64,000 nt of DNA, taken from Paguma larvata. Taxonomy: Eukaryota; Chordata; Mammalia; Carnivora; Viverridae. Location of the stretch: NCBI GenBank assembly GCA_030068075.1, contig CM057841.1, positions 4,524,565-4,588,564 of the forward strand, in the 5' to 3' direction. The position numbers and the translations under genes are program-made. Shown in pieces: positions 46,657-62,580 of the stretch (positions are counted from its first letter, which is position 1; each line of letters opens with the position of its first letter). A model generated the notes under the pieces. It was not told the DNA's origin. It saw nothing but the letters and a program-made list of their open reading frames with translations, and ran no database searches.

Positions 46657-46867
46657 GGGGCACCTGGGTGGCTCAGTCGGTTGAGTGTCCGACTTCAGTT
46701 CAGGTCATGATCTCATGGTTCATGGGTTTGAGCCCCGCATCGGGCTCTGTGCTGACAGCTCAGAGCCTGGAGCCTGCCTTGGATTCTGGGTCTCCCTCTC
46801 TCTCTGTGCCTCCCCTGCTCATGTTCTGGTTCTCTCTCAAAAGTGAAGAAACATTAAAAAAAAAAAT
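46657..46867 (+). repeat. Carnivore SINE with target-site duplication
   Basis: Flanked by atctacttggt/atctatttggt. Confidence 0.95.
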
Positions 46868-46944
46868 CTATTTGGTGTCCCATGTTGTGCATATAACACT
46901 CACTTAGCCATTTTCCTATTGATGGACATTTCGGCTGTCTCCAG

Positions 46945-47170
46945 TCTCTTGATAACTTACATTTGTTCAGCGCTGGCACTGCTTTAAGCGTGTTACATGT
47001 TTTTGCTCATTTAATCTTCAAAACAGCTCTGTGACATCAATGTTGCTTGCCTCATTTGCCAGTTGAGGAAGCTGAGGCCCAGAGAGGACACGAGAGAAGA
47101 GTCGCTGAGTTAGAAGTTGAACCCAGACAGCCTCCAGGCACAAGTCCTTCACTGCAGGACCATACTGCCT
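46945..47170 (+). repeat. MIR, nearly full length
   Basis: 'aatcttcaaaacagctctgt', then aggaagctgaggcccagagagg and agttagaagttgaacccagac. Confidence 0.8.
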
Positions 47171-47903
47171 CTTCTCATAAGCCTTGCCACAGTGAATGCT
47201 CTTGTGTGTCATTTTATCCACATGCAAGGACTTCCAAAGTCAAGAAACAAGCCAGAAATGAGGTTTACTATGTTACAGGGTGTACGTGCCTTTGATTTTC
47301 AAAGATGTTGCCACGTTATCCTCCACTGAGGTGGAGCCAGTATCTCTCCAGTCAGTACTCTATGACAGTTCTACCCACAGCCTTCTAAGTGGGTCTCAGG
47401 CTTCCTTGGTCTTTAGGATGCTTGGTGTAGACTGAGATAAAAGAGAGAAGGAAGGTGAGAAATTACCAAGTGCCTGTTCTTGAAAATAACTCCTGTTAAG
47501 GTAGCTTATGTAAACTAACCACTAAGGGCGAAGTAGGTTTTCTTTACTCCAGTAATTGGTAGAGGCAAGTTTTAAATCTGGTATTCTCTAAATCAAACTG
47601 CTATTCTTTCCTCTCTGGCAGTGCTGAGTTCCTTAGAGAAAATTGTTTTATGGACCGGAATTGTGCTTTTCTAGTTTGGGTTGCATGGCTGAGCATAAAC
47701 AGCTATGAGAAACCACAGGATGGACGTGATGCCCCTTCCTGCACTAATCTGTTGTACTTGAGGAGTTGGAAGGGAAAAGCTGGTAAACAGAACCAACCAG
47801 TAGTAGTTTTCTGCAATGAGGAAGCTGCTTTGGGGTGTGTCCCAGACCACAGCACTAGGCATTACTTCTACAGTTTGGGATGCTGGTTAAAGGTAGAACT
47901 CCC

Positions 47904-48134
47904 AGGGGTGCCTGGGTGGCTCAGTCGGTTAAGCCTCCGATTTCGGCTCAGGTCATGATCTCACGGTTCGTGAGTTCAAGCCCCGCGTCGGGTTCTGTGC
48001 TGACGGCTCAGAGCCTGGAGCCAGCTTCGGATTCTGTGTCTTCCTCTCTTTCTCTGACCTGCCAGTGCTCATACTCTGTCTCTCTCCCCCTCTCTCTAAA
48101 AAATAAATAAACATAAAAAATTAAAAAAAAAAAA
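47904..48134 (+). repeat. Carnivore SINE with target-site duplication
   Basis: Close to the consensus. gtagaactcccag/gtagaacttccag flank it. Confidence 0.96.
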
Positions 48135-48802
48135 GTAGAACTTCCAGGCAAAGAATTGAGCTTTATTCTCAGGCTGTATGGCTATGGAGTATTGGGGCCC
48201 GCTCACACCAGTTCACAAACTTGTTCTGAACACCTTTCCTCAGCTCTGTGCTCAGTAACGTCAGTTCGGTGGCTTACAGTGGGGCCCTGGTGGGAGTGTT
48301 GACACCATGGAAACTGGCAGGGGCTACAAATCACCTAACATACCCCTGCCCTGGAGTGTAATGCAGAGAGAATTCGGGCATCTAAGACTCTTGGTAGGTC
48401 CCCTTGGGAAGCCTTGCTCAGCACAGCCAGAGAACGAAAGGCCAGGCCAGGCCATTGGTTTGTCACAGAACCACACTCCTCAACCTTCGCATGCTGTCCC
48501 GTAAATCTCCCCAAGTCCTGTGGCCTCCCTGATACAACGAAGGTATATCTCATAACTGTGGCGCCATACTGACTTTTCCCAAACTCAGCCAGAGAGGACA
48601 GTGGGGGTATTTCCTGTATAGACTGCTGTCCCACACCAAGAGGGCCATCGCTTAAAGCTTTGTGACAACAGGAAGGTCCCTGTTGAGGTTCTCCTTTTCA
48701 TCCTCAAAGTGGAAAACGCTAGCCCATGGGGTCAGGTTGCTTTAAAAACAAAAGGATATCGTGTAATGTGTGTAAAATATCTAGTACAGCTTTCATTCTT
48801 CT

Positions 48803-48951
48803 ACTTTTTAAAAAATATTTATTTTTGAGAGAGAGAAAAAACTGCAGGGGAGGCCCAGAGAGAGGGTGGGACAGAGGATCCGAAGCAGCAGAGAGCCCGA
48901 TGCAGGGCTCCATCTCACAAACCGTGAGATCACGAGCCCCCCAGGGGCCCC
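48803..48951 (-). repeat. Carnivore SINE, shortened
   Basis: Minus-strand copy with internal deletion. Confidence 0.9.
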
Positions 48952-49355
48952 ATTCTTGTACTTCTTAACCGAGGAGGTGGTTGATGTTACCCAGGGATGA
49001 GCATATTCAGCCCACACACACCTGAGCACTTCCCCAGAGCAAGTGGACAGCACAGTGACTCACAGCCCACAGCACTGTTAGCGCTCCGCTCCAACAACTG
49101 TGATGTTAAATGCAGCTGTCCTACCTGAGTGCTGGTCCAGGGCATTGGAGCGTGCACCTAAGTGGGTGAAGACAGACTCTAGCACCAGTCGGGGTCAGTT
49201 AGTAAGTTACATAATGTTTTGGGAAGACCTCTTTCCCTCATGTCTGTCTTTTACTCTCACACTGCTACAACACAACACTTCTGACACCAAATGTGTGGGG
49301 TTTTCCTCATCGGGCAATTTTGCAACACTGGGTGTTCTACGATTTAACTCAGGGT

Positions 49356-49562
49356 TTTTTTTTTTAATGTTTATATTAGAGAGACACAACACAAACAGGG
49401 GAGGGGCAGAGAGAGAGGGAGACACAGAATCTGGAGCAGGCTCCAGGCTCTGAGCTAGCTGTCAGCCCAGAGCCTGATGCGGGGCTCAAAGTTACGAACC
49501 ATGAGATCATAACTGAGCCGAAGTTGGACCCTCAACCAACTGAGCCAGTGACACCCAGGTGT
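49356..49562 (-). repeat. Carnivore SINE (first of three in a row)
   Basis: Minus-strand copy abutting the next SINE. Confidence 0.93.
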
Positions 49563-49789
49563 CTCTCTTTTTTTTTTTTTTTTAACGTTTATTTATTTTT
49601 GAGAGACATAGAGACAGAGCGTGAGCAAGGGAAGGGCAGAGAGAGAGGGAGACACAGAATACAAAGCAGACTCCAGGCTCTGCTGAGCCATCAGCACAGA
49701 GCCCAACGTGGGGCTGGAACTCACAGACCATGAAATCATGACTTGAGCTAAATTCGGCCACTTAACCAACTGAGCCACCCAGGTGCCCC
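49563..49789 (-). repeat. Carnivore SINE (second of three)
   Basis: Minus-strand, full-length. Confidence 0.94.
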
Positions 49790-49976
49790 TTTTTTCTTTT
49801 TTTAAAGAGACAGCACAAGTGGGGAGGGGCAGAGGGAGAGAGGGAGAATCCCAAGCAAGCACTGCACTGCCAGCACAGAGCCTGATACAGGGCTTGAACT
49901 CATGAAACTGTGAGATCTTTACCTGAGCTGAAATCAAGAGTCAGACGCTTAACCAGCTGAGCCACCCAGACACCCC
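49790..49976 (-). repeat. Carnivore SINE (third of three)
   Basis: Minus-strand, slightly shortened, ending gagccacccagacacccc. Confidence 0.93.
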
Positions 49977-49999
49977 TACAGTTTACCTCAGTTCTAACA

Positions 50000-50640
50000 C
50001 TCTCTACCTGGAGGTAGTGGCAGATCCCCAGGTTTAGGACTCAGTTCCATGAGACAGTCCCCTTACTTCTCAGACCAATCACAGGTCCTGAAGCTACCCA
50101 CAACTTCTGTTTCAGTTGGCTACAAATCAGAGGTGCCCATGACCCTCTCCCAGGTTCATCTGATTAGCTAGAACAGCTCACAGAACTCAAGGAAATACAT
50201 TTTGCTAGTTTATTAAAGGCTTTGATAAAGGGTACAGATGAAGAGCTACTTAGGGTGAGATCTGGGAGGGTACCAAGCACAGAAGCTTCTGTCTCTGTGG
50301 AGTTGGGGTGTACCTCTCTCCCCTGTGGATGTGTTTACCAGCCTGGAAGCTCTCCAAACCCCATACTATGGGGATTTTATGGAGGCTTCCTCAAGTAAGT
50401 ATGGCCATTAACTCTACTTGCAGTTCCTCTCTCTTCTGGAAGATGGGGTGTGAGTGAAGCTGAGAATTTCAGGCTTCTTCTATTCATGGCTTGGTCTTTC
50501 TGATGACCACACCCTGGCCAGGAGCCCACCCAGTGTCACCTCACTGAAACAAACATTCCTAGTGTTCTTATCACCTAAGCATTTACAGGGGTGTTAGGAG
50601 TCTGGTACGAAGGAGGAAGGCAGAGACCTGTGTGTGCCTT
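50000..50640 (-). repeat. Old LTR-like interspersed repeat, copy 3
   Basis: 'aacagctcacagaactcaag' and 'ggggattttatggaggcttc' are the reverse strand of the family seen at 30190 and 40800. Confidence 0.6.
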
Positions 50641-51084
50641 TTTAGTGCTCTCACATGTGGTGCATTAGCAATGAGTGCTACAGAGAAAAGAGAAGTCAGG
50701 GCTGGGCAAGGGAGACTGGGAGTGATAGGTGGGAGAGGGGCAGGCAGGTTGCAGTGTTGTTAGACAGGTTAGAGTGAGACTGGTAGAGCGTGAGAAAGGA
50801 GTGAGGAACTGAGGCAGGGCTGTGGTATCAAGTTCTGGGACCAGCTTGGAGGCCTGCGTGAAGAAAGAGAGAGATGTAGGATCTGAGTTCAACTTTTGTT
50901 AATCCTCAGGACAACTCCAGTAGTTCCGTATTGTTCTCGTTTAACGGGAGGAGAATGGCAGAGAGGTTCAGTAATGTGCCCGTGGTAATGCAGCTAAGGA
51001 AAATAGTCGTCACACTTAAGTGGTCTCTCTGGAGTGATGTGTTTAACACAGCCCTTCCCTCTGAGCCAGAGTGGTTAGTGGAAT

Positions 51085-51345
51085 ATCTGGATCAACCTCA
51101 GCTTAAATCCTGAGTCCGCCACTTCCCAGCCCTATGACCTTGGGCAAGCAATCCCTACTTCTGTGTGCTTCACTTGCCTCATCTGGAATTGGCATTAATG
51201 AGAGTACCTGCCCACCAGGTTAGAAGTGAGGATTAAATTACGATCGTCACAAAGTGATGTTTAGCATTTTTAAGCACCCTGTATTTATTCATCGTAGTAT
51301 TAATTTTAGTATTACTACTATTGCTTATTACTGCTTTTCTCTCTC
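51085..51345 (+). repeat. MIR fragment
   Basis: 'tcccagccctatgaccttgg' followed by cacttgcctcatctggaatt. Confidence 0.8.
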
Positions 51346-51354
51346 TCTCTCTCT

Positions 51355-51549
51355 CTTTTAATGTTTATTTTTTGAGAGACCGTGCAAGCTGGGGAGGGGC
51401 AGAGAGAGAGGGAGACACAGAATCCGAAGCAGGCTCCAGGCTCTGAACTGTCAGCACAGAGCCCTATGCGGGGCTGGAACCCACAAGCCGTGAGATCACG
51501 ACCTGAGCCAAAGTTGAACGTTTAACCAACTAAGCCCCCCAGGCACCCC
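51355..51549 (-). repeat. Carnivore SINE with target-site duplication
   Basis: tgcttttctctt flanks it on both sides. Confidence 0.95.
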
Positions 51550-51649
51550 TGCTTTTCTCTTTGTAAAGAGAGAAGCATGATAACCAAACATTTTTCTGGC
51601 GAAGTTCCCTTAAATAGCAGAAGGTCATTTTCTTACTTGCATTTTGTAT

Positions 51650-51833
51650 TTTTTTTTTTTTTACTTTTTTTATTTACTGAGAGAATGAGCTGGAAAGAGG
51701 GACAAAGGATCCAAAGCATGCTCTGTGCTGACAGCAGAGAGCCCAGAGTAGGGCTCGAACTCATAAACCATGAGATCATGCATGACCTGAGCTGAAGTTG
51801 GACACTTAACTGGTTGAGCCACCCAGTCTCCCC
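51650..51833 (-). repeat. Carnivore SINE, shortened
   Basis: Minus-strand copy ending gagccacccagtctcccc. Confidence 0.92.
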
Positions 51834-52297
51834 AGTGACTTGGATTTTGAATCAAAACATAACCATTTTCAAACTGTAAACTTAATTATGGCCTTAGTTT
51901 CATTTATCTTACCTAATGCCACCCTCAAGGGAGGAAAAAAAAAACATCTGTAGAGAGAAACATTCCTGTTTCTGTTTCCAGACTGTATGCTGCTATTCCT
52001 TTCTCATAGAAAAATGAAAAAAAAAAAAAAAAACAAACTTGTGACGTATCCACTATTGTTGGCACTGGGGTGTGATGATGGTATTTTTCAGAGGGTGTGC
52101 TGAAACATTGGGCGTGAACTGCTATCATGTCTCTAACTTTGAAATGATTTGAGAAAAAAAGGAAAATATTAATACTTGGTAAAAAAGTAATCAGGTGTCC
52201 ATTGTATTGTTCTCTTTTCTAGATGTCACAATTTTCAAAGTGGGGGAAATTAAAGTATACTCCCATTTCTGCCTTTTCTAGACCCTGACCTTCTCCA

Positions 52298-52330
52298 CAC
52301 TTGATCTTAGCCAAAAGGCCGAGAAGCGAT
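52298..52330 (-). pseudogene. U2 snRNA 5' fragment (tailless retropseudogene)
   Basis: The reverse complement is identical to nucleotides 1-33 of mammalian U2 snRNA (starting ATCGCTTCTCGGCC, ending ATCAAGTG). It is flanked by a perfect 16-bp direct repeat, accctgaccttctcca, at 52282-52297 and 52331-52346. There is no poly(A) tail. This is the signature of target-primed insertion of a 3'-truncated RNA. It is too short to be a functional snRNA. Confidence 0.93.
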
Positions 52331-52479
52331 ACCCTGACCTTCTCCAAAAGACAAGTTTATAGGGCTTGGAATGTCTGCTATTAGAAGTGTTTCTCTGTAA
52401 GATGATGTTGGCATAAAATGGTTACACTCCACTCCTAATTTCAGCATGTGAGGAAGCATTCCAAACTGGGTATTGTTTC

Positions 52480-52700
52480 AGTCAACAAGAATTTCTTGAG
52501 CACTGCTCTGCGCCAGGCACATTATCGGCTCGCAGGAGAACAGTGAACAATTAACAGTCAAAGTGCTTATTCTCACGGAGCCCAAGTCCAGGTGAAGGAG
52601 ATTGTTCCTACATAAATACAAACAAACCAGCTGTTTTCAGGAGGCAGCTTGTGCTATGAAGGAAATGGGGCAATAGAATGGTATAGACTCTAGTATAGAG
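52480..52700 (+). repeat. L2-like fragment
   Basis: 'gagcactgctctgcgccagg' and cagtgaacaattaacag are the L2 3' blocks. Confidence 0.65.
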
Positions 52701-53059
52701 CAGTGTTGTCCTGTGGAAACATAAGTCAAGACAGAGTTTTCAATTTTCTAGCTGCAACATTGGAAGAAGTAAAAAAGACATTAATCATTACAGTTAATTT
52801 TAGCACATTTCATTTAACTTGATATATCCTAAACATCAACTTGTAAACAATATAAACAATTACCAATGAGATATTTTACATTTTTTTCATACAGAGTCTT
52901 TGAAGTCTGTGTTTTACATATGTAGTGCACCTCAATTCAGATACTTAATTTTCATTATTGGATCTGCATTTAAATTTCATAGAATTTACCATTGGAAAAG
53001 TAGCCAGTTTCAGACATCCTTCAAAGTTTTACAGTAAATCGAAGATTAGTTTTTAATTT

Positions 53060-53259
53060 TATTTATTTTTTTAATTAAAAAAGTTTTTTGAGAGAGAGCA
53101 TAAGTAGGGAAGGGGAACAGAGGGAGAGAGAGAATCTTAAGCAGGCTCCATTCTCAGCGTGGAGCCTGACGTGGGACTTGATCGCACCACCCTGGGATCG
53201 TGGCCTGTGCCGAAATCAAGAGTCAAACGCTTAACCAGCTGAGCCTCCCAGGCACCGCA
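53060..53259 (-). repeat. Carnivore SINE, older subtype
   Basis: Minus-strand. Body reads gtgggacttgatcgcaccaccctggg, unlike the common subtype. Confidence 0.88.
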
Positions 53260-53619
53260 GTGTTTAATTTTAGATTAATAATTTTAACTCATTAATTTTA
53301 ATATTATTTTATTATGACTGGAGTAACACATTAATTGAAACTGAATGACATTAAGTGCTCTGTTGCACCAGCCTTATTTCCAGCACTCGGTTGTCACCGG
53401 TGGCTAATGGCATGCATGTAGAAAAGCATAGGTTCAGAGTGATAGAGGGGCCTAATCCACACCACTGAATGTCCCCGCTGGATTTATACATACCTGCCTA
53501 GTAAGTTTCTTCTTCAGCTCCTGGGTCCCCTCCACCCCTCACCACAGACACACAGTTCATTCACCACATAGCCACCCAATAAATGTTGTTAAATGTGAAG
53601 TAGGATCTATCACTCCTCA

Positions 53620-54125
53620 GACCCCTGCTCCCTCAGTGATGTCTTATCACACTTAGGATCAATTCCGACTGCTCCCAGCCCTCTTCATGATGTGGCCCCT
53701 CCTGACCTCAGCCATCTCCCAGACCACTGCTCTCCGCCTCATTCTTCTTCAGCACACCGTTCACTTCCCCGTACACACCAAGCATGTGCCTGCTGCAGGG
53801 TCTTTGCGCTCGTTGTACCCCTACCCACAGTGTTCTTTCCCAAGTGCCTCACGCACTGCATTCAAACCTTAACTCAATGCCGCATCCTCTGAGAGGCCTC
53901 TCCCAACCACTCCATCACTCTACCCCCTCCTCTCGTCCTTTTTTTTTTTTTAATTGTAGCAACGATCTCAGCTGACACTGTTCTATATGAACTTGCCCAT
54001 CAGTGTTGGAATGTAAAGTACATGGGAGCTGGTACTTCTCTGCTTTTACTGTGCTTTTTCCCTAGCACCTGGGACAGTGCCTGGCACATAGCAGGAACTC
54101 AACAAATGCTTGTCAAATGAATGGA
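53620..54125 (+). repeat. L2 fragments
   Basis: 'tcttcatgatgtggcccctc', 'tgcagggtctttgcgctcgt' and, at the end, 'acagtgcctggcacatagca' are L2 3' text. Confidence 0.75.
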
Positions 54126-54381
54126 TAGGTGTCTTCATGTCTCATTTGCCTCTTGACCTGGAACATTTGTTGTCTTGGAAACAGATAGCATTGGCCATTG
54201 CCCCTTCCCAACTGTGAGAAGGGGTAGGAATGGTGTAGAAGATGTTCTGTCATCCCTTCATGTGTGTGTCTGTGCACCTGTGTGTGTGTGACCAGGGCGA
54301 GGGGCCAGGGAATTCTTAACCCAAAGACTCTGGGAGCACGCAAAAGGACCTGTCGTCCTCATGATTTCTCTTCTCCCCCAG

Positions 54382-57971
<3,590 letters not shown>

Positions 57972-58134
57972 GTGAGTGACAGAACCAACGCCCACACGCT
58001 GCCATTGTGTGTAAGAGCACCCTCCATCTCGAGAGGGCAACCTCTTGATATTTGAGAGCTCCCAGTCTCCCCACCTTAAAGGCCCCAGGCCTGAGAAGAA
58101 AATTCAAGTCTCTTTTGTGCAAGCCCTAGAAGGT

Positions 58135-58340
58135 GAATACCCAACATTTAGTAAACCCTTAGTAGGTAACAGACATACTTTAAGTATAGGTTCCTCCCAG
58201 TCCTCTAAGGTAGGGATTATTATTATTATTTCTGTTTTATGTATGAGGAAATTGAAGATCAGAGGAGTTCAGTGACTAACCTACATAACCCAACTGGGAA
58301 GTGGCATCAGAGCTAGGTTTGAACCCGTTTCTGGTCTCAG
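58135..58340 (+). repeat. MIR/L2-like fragment
   Basis: 'agggattattattattattt' then gtatgaggaaattgaagatcagag and ccaactgggaagtggcatcag. Confidence 0.7.
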
Positions 58341-59737
58341 AAGTTCAACTCTTAATGCCCTCATCCCCACCTTCTCTGCCTCAGCATTTCCTTTCAGAGA
58401 AAGCATATTCCAACTTCTGTCATGATAGCATTTGTAATGATAATGTTGAAGCTTGCATCTTTCCTTCATTCTTTAAAAAAAATCAAAATATTTTCCACAG
58501 CTGTTCGTTTTGACTACTTTCCAAGGGCTCATCTTTTTTTCTAATACTTTTTTTTTTTCAGATTATTTTTATTTACTTATTTTAACAGTTTTATAAGTTT
58601 CTTTAGTTGTAAAAATTTTAATAAACTGAATTTATCATCTTAACCATTTTTAATGTACAATTAATTGTATTAACATTGTGCAACAGATATCAAAAAGTTT
58701 TTCATCTTATAGTAACTTCCGAAACTATACCCACTAAACACTAATTCTTCCTCAACTCGTCCACCCAACCTTTGGTAATCACATTTCTTTATATTTCTCT
58801 GATTTCAATTACCATGAATACTTTGTATGGATGGAATCATATGGTATTTGATCTTTTGTAATGGGCTTTTTTGGCTGAGCATAATATCCTTGAGGCTTTA
58901 TCCATGTTGTAGCTTATAAGTGACAGGATATTTCTTTCTTTTTTAAGGCCTCATAATACTTCATTATAGTTATCACATTTTCTGTGTTAATTTATCAGTG
59001 GATATTTGGGTTGTTCTGCTTCTTGGCTACTGTAAATAATACTGCAGTGAACATGGGAGTATAGATACGTATTTAAGATCTTGATTTCAGTTTTTTTGGA
59101 TATGTACCCAGAGGTAGCATTGCTGGATCATAATGATAATTTTATTTTTTATTTTCTGTGGAACCTCCTCCATACTGTTTTCCATAGTGGCTGCATCATT
59201 TGTCATTTCAACCAGTAGTATACAAGGGTTCCAGTTTTTTGTCAACACTTGTTATTTATTTATTTTTTTTTGATGTGGCCATCCTTAAGAGTATGAGGTA
59301 ATACCGTGGGTTTGATTTGCATTTCTCTAATGATTAGTGATATTGAGCATCTTTTCATGTGTTTATTGGCCATGTGTCTATCTTCTTGAGAGAAGTGTCA
59401 ATTCGAGTCCTTTGCCTGTTTGTTAAAATAGAATTGTCATCTCTTGTTGAGTTGTAGTTCTTTGTTTTCTGTATATTAGTCCCTTATCTGATAGACGATT
59501 TGCAATTTTTTTTTCTTACTCCATAGATTGCCTTTCCCTCTGTTGATTGTTCCATATGACATGGAGATGTAGTCCCATTCGTCTATTTTTGTATTTTGTT
59601 ACATGTGTTTTTTGGTGTCATATCTCAGAAATCAGTGCCAAATTTAATGTCCTGAAGCTTTTTCCCCATTGTTTTTTGTAAGAGTTCAGTAGTTTTAGAT
59701 CTTACATTTAGGTCTTTAATCTAATTTGAATTAAAAT

Positions 59738-59894
59738 TTTTGTTTTTGGAAGAAGGAGGGAGAGAGAATCGCAGGCAGGCTTCCTGCTGTCAGCGCAGAG
59801 CGCAAGTGAGGCTCAAACCCACAAACTGTGAGATTATGACCCAAGCCGAAATCAAGAGTGGGGTGCCAATCAGCTGAGCCATCCAGGTGCCCCA
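59738..59894 (-). repeat. Carnivore SINE, old subtype
   Basis: Minus-strand copy inside the L1. Confidence 0.88.
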
Positions 59895-59902
59895 CCTTGA
59901 AG

Positions 59903-60104
59903 ATTTTTTTTTTTTTTAATTTTGGGGAGAGAGAAAGAGAGTGAGTAGGAGAGAGGGGCAGAGGGAGAGAGAATCTTAAGTAGGCTCCACCACGCTCAGT
60001 GTGGAGCCTGATGCGGGGCTTGATCCCATGACCCCGGGATCATGACTTGAGCTGAAATTAAGAGTCTTGTCGCTTAACCCACTGAGCCACACAACTGAGC
60101 CACT
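59903..60104 (-). repeat. Carnivore SINE, old subtype
   Basis: Minus-strand. Near its head the motif ctgagccacacaactgagcc duplicates the head end. Confidence 0.88.
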
Positions 60105-60339
60105 TACACCTCTTTATATAAAGTGTAAGGTAAGGGTCTAAGATTGTTTTTTCGCATGTAGATATCCAGTTTTCCCAGCACTGATTGCGAAAGAGTAGTC
60201 TTGGCCTTACTGAAAATCATTTGACCAGATAAGCAAAAGTTTATTTCTTGGCTTTCTGTTTGTTCTGTTAGTCTTTTTATCTTTTTCCACTACCATATCA
60301 TCTTAATTACTGTTGCTTTGTAGTGTGTTTTGAAGGATT

Positions 60340-60527
60340 TTTAAAATTATTTTTTATTTTAGACCACGTGAGCTGGGGAGAGGAGCAGAGGGAGAAGAGA
60401 GAGAATCCCAAGCAGGCTCCACACTCAATATAGAGCCTGATAGGGGGCTCATTCCCATGACCCTGGGATCATGACTGGAGCCGAAATCGAGTTGGATGCT
60501 CAGCCAACTGAGCCATCCAGGTGCCTC
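60340..60527 (-). repeat. Carnivore SINE, old subtype
   Basis: Minus-strand copy ending gagccatccaggtgcctc. Confidence 0.88.
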
Positions 60528-60965
60528 AGGTCCTGCTTTTTAGTATGTTTTGAAGTCAGAAAGTGAGGCTTCTAACTTTGTTCCTTTTTTTCAAAATTGG
60601 CTGTTTGGGGTCCCTTGAGATCCTATATGAATTGTAGGGATTTTTTTTTCTATTTCTGTAAAAAATGTTATTGAGATTTTGATAGGGATTGCATTGAATC
60701 TGTAGATTGCTTCGGGTAGTAGACATTTTTACAACAGTAAGTCTTCTAGTCCACATGCACAGGATAGCTTTCCATTTGTCTGTACCTTTGATGACTTTTA
60801 ACAGTGCTTTGTAGTTTTGCTCATCTTTTGGGTTAAATTTATTCCTAAATATTTTATCCTTTTGATGCTAAAGTAAATGGGATTGTTTTTCTTGTTTCCC
60901 TTTCCGAGTGGTCATTGTTAGTGTATAGAAACGCAACTGATTTGAATGTTGATTTTTGTATCTGG

Positions 60966-61416
60966 TGAATCTAGGGGTCTACGAAGGACGGGGTCAGGCG
61001 AAAGAAAATGAGAGAGTCACAAGAAAAGCGTAATCTAATGACCAAGCAATCTGGCGTCTTCGCAATTCTGGCCTCTGGGTCCTCGCCTGCTGGTCTGTGT
61101 CTTTATTTAAAAGGTAGTTTGATCTCTTTAACAATAATCCATTTTTACCAGCAAGGTGGCAAACCTCCTTAATCCTGTATGTTGGTTTTAGGATAAATTT
61201 AGGGTGGGGGAAGAGAGCAGGGTGTTTCCTTAAGGTCTTATAAATCCATCAAGGCATCATGCTCCATGTCCTTCCCCTTTATCTAAATGCCATTAAACAA
61301 AAGAACATTACATTCCTTGGGGCCAGGGAGAGTAGCTCAAGAAATCCAAGCCCGCCATTTTGGCTAGCGGGAGCTTTTGCTTTAACCACTAACTAACGCA
61401 GGGAAGGCTCCCAACA
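60966..61416 (-). mobile_element. LTR-like insertion (probable solo LTR) in L1
   Basis: About 450 bp of non-L1 sequence interrupts the L1. On the minus strand it begins TGTTGGGAGCC, has AATAAA (complement of 61102-61107) about 140 bp before its end, and could end in CA. These are LTR traits. No coding region is present. I could not find a convincing short target duplication, so the exact ends are uncertain. Confidence 0.55.
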
Positions 61417-61555
61417 GTTCAAAAGTTTTGTGTGTCTGTGTGGAATCATTAGGCTTCTCTACAAAGAAGATCATGTCATCTGAACAGGCAGAATGTCACT
61501 TCTTTTCCTTTTTTTTAATGCTTTTTATTTATTTTTTTAAAAAACTGTTCTGGTT

Positions 61556-61775
61556 TGGGGTGCCTAGGTGGCTCAGTCGGTTAAGTGTCTGATTTCGGCT
61601 CAGGTCATGATCCCCTGGTTTGTGACTTCAAGCCCCGCGTTGGGCTTTGTGCTGACAGCTAAGAGCTTGAAGCCTGCTTCAGATTCAGTGTCTTCCTCTC
61701 TCTGCCCCTCCCCACTCATACTCTGTGTCTCTCTCGCTCTCTTTCAAAATTAAATAAACATTAAAATTTAAAAAA
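61556..61775 (+). repeat. Carnivore SINE
   Basis: Plus-strand copy, head ggggtgcctaggtggctcag. Confidence 0.94.
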
Positions 61776-62394
61776 AAACTGCTGCTCTGGCTAGAACTTC
61801 TAGTACTATGTTGAATAGCAGTGGTGACAGAGCATCTTTACCTTGTTTCTGATCTTAGGAAAAGGTTTTAGTCGTTCCGCTTTACTGTGATATTTGCTGT
61901 GGGTTTTTCAATTGTGGCTTTTATTATGTTAAGGTAGTTTCTATTTCTAGATTGTTGACGTATTTTTATCATGAAAGGGTTTTGAATTTTGTCAAAAGCT
62001 TTTTCTGCATCAGTCGAGATCATCCTGTGGCTTTTGTCCTTTATTTTTTTAATGTGATTATAACAGTGATTGGTTTTCCAGGTGTAAATCCCACTCCCTT
62101 ATGTGTGTGATCCTTTTAATGCGCTGTTAAATTCAGTTTGCTAGTATTTTGTTTAGAATTTTTGCCTTAATATTCATCAGAGACACTGGTCTGTAGTTTC
62201 CTTTTCTTGTGTTGTCTTTGTCTGATTTTGGTATTAAGGTAAAAGTAGACTTGATTCCTCTGCTTCTGTCCTCTGAAAGAGATGATGGGGAATTGGTATG
62301 AGTTCTTTAAATATTTGGTAGAACTCATCAGCAGATGCATCTGGGCCTGGTCTTTCTGTTGGAAGGTTATTGATTGAGTTTTTTGTTTTTTGTT

Positions 62395-62580
62395 TTTGTT
62401 TTTTCTTTTTAAGTTTATTTTGAGAGAGAGCAAGAGTGGGAGATGCAGAGAGAGAGAATCCCTAGCAGGCTTCGCACTGTCAGCACAGAGCCTGATTCAG
62501 GGCTTGAACTCCTGTGAGATCATGACCTGAGTGGAACCCAAGAGTTGGATGCTTAAGCAATTGAGCCACCCAGGTGCCCC
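62395..62580 (-). repeat. Carnivore SINE
   Basis: Minus-strand copy ending gagccacccaggtgcccc. tattgattga/tattgattca flank it. Confidence 0.93.

Larger units (their letters stand above)
44201..54381. other. Long 5' intron of the KRAB gene
   Basis: If transcription starts in the CpG island, this is intron. It holds SINEs in both orientations, MIR and L2 pieces, MER5A and MER20, an LTR-like repeat on the minus strand and the U2 fragment. Stretches 47180-47900, 48135-48800 and 48955-49350 show nothing I can name. Confidence 0.5.
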
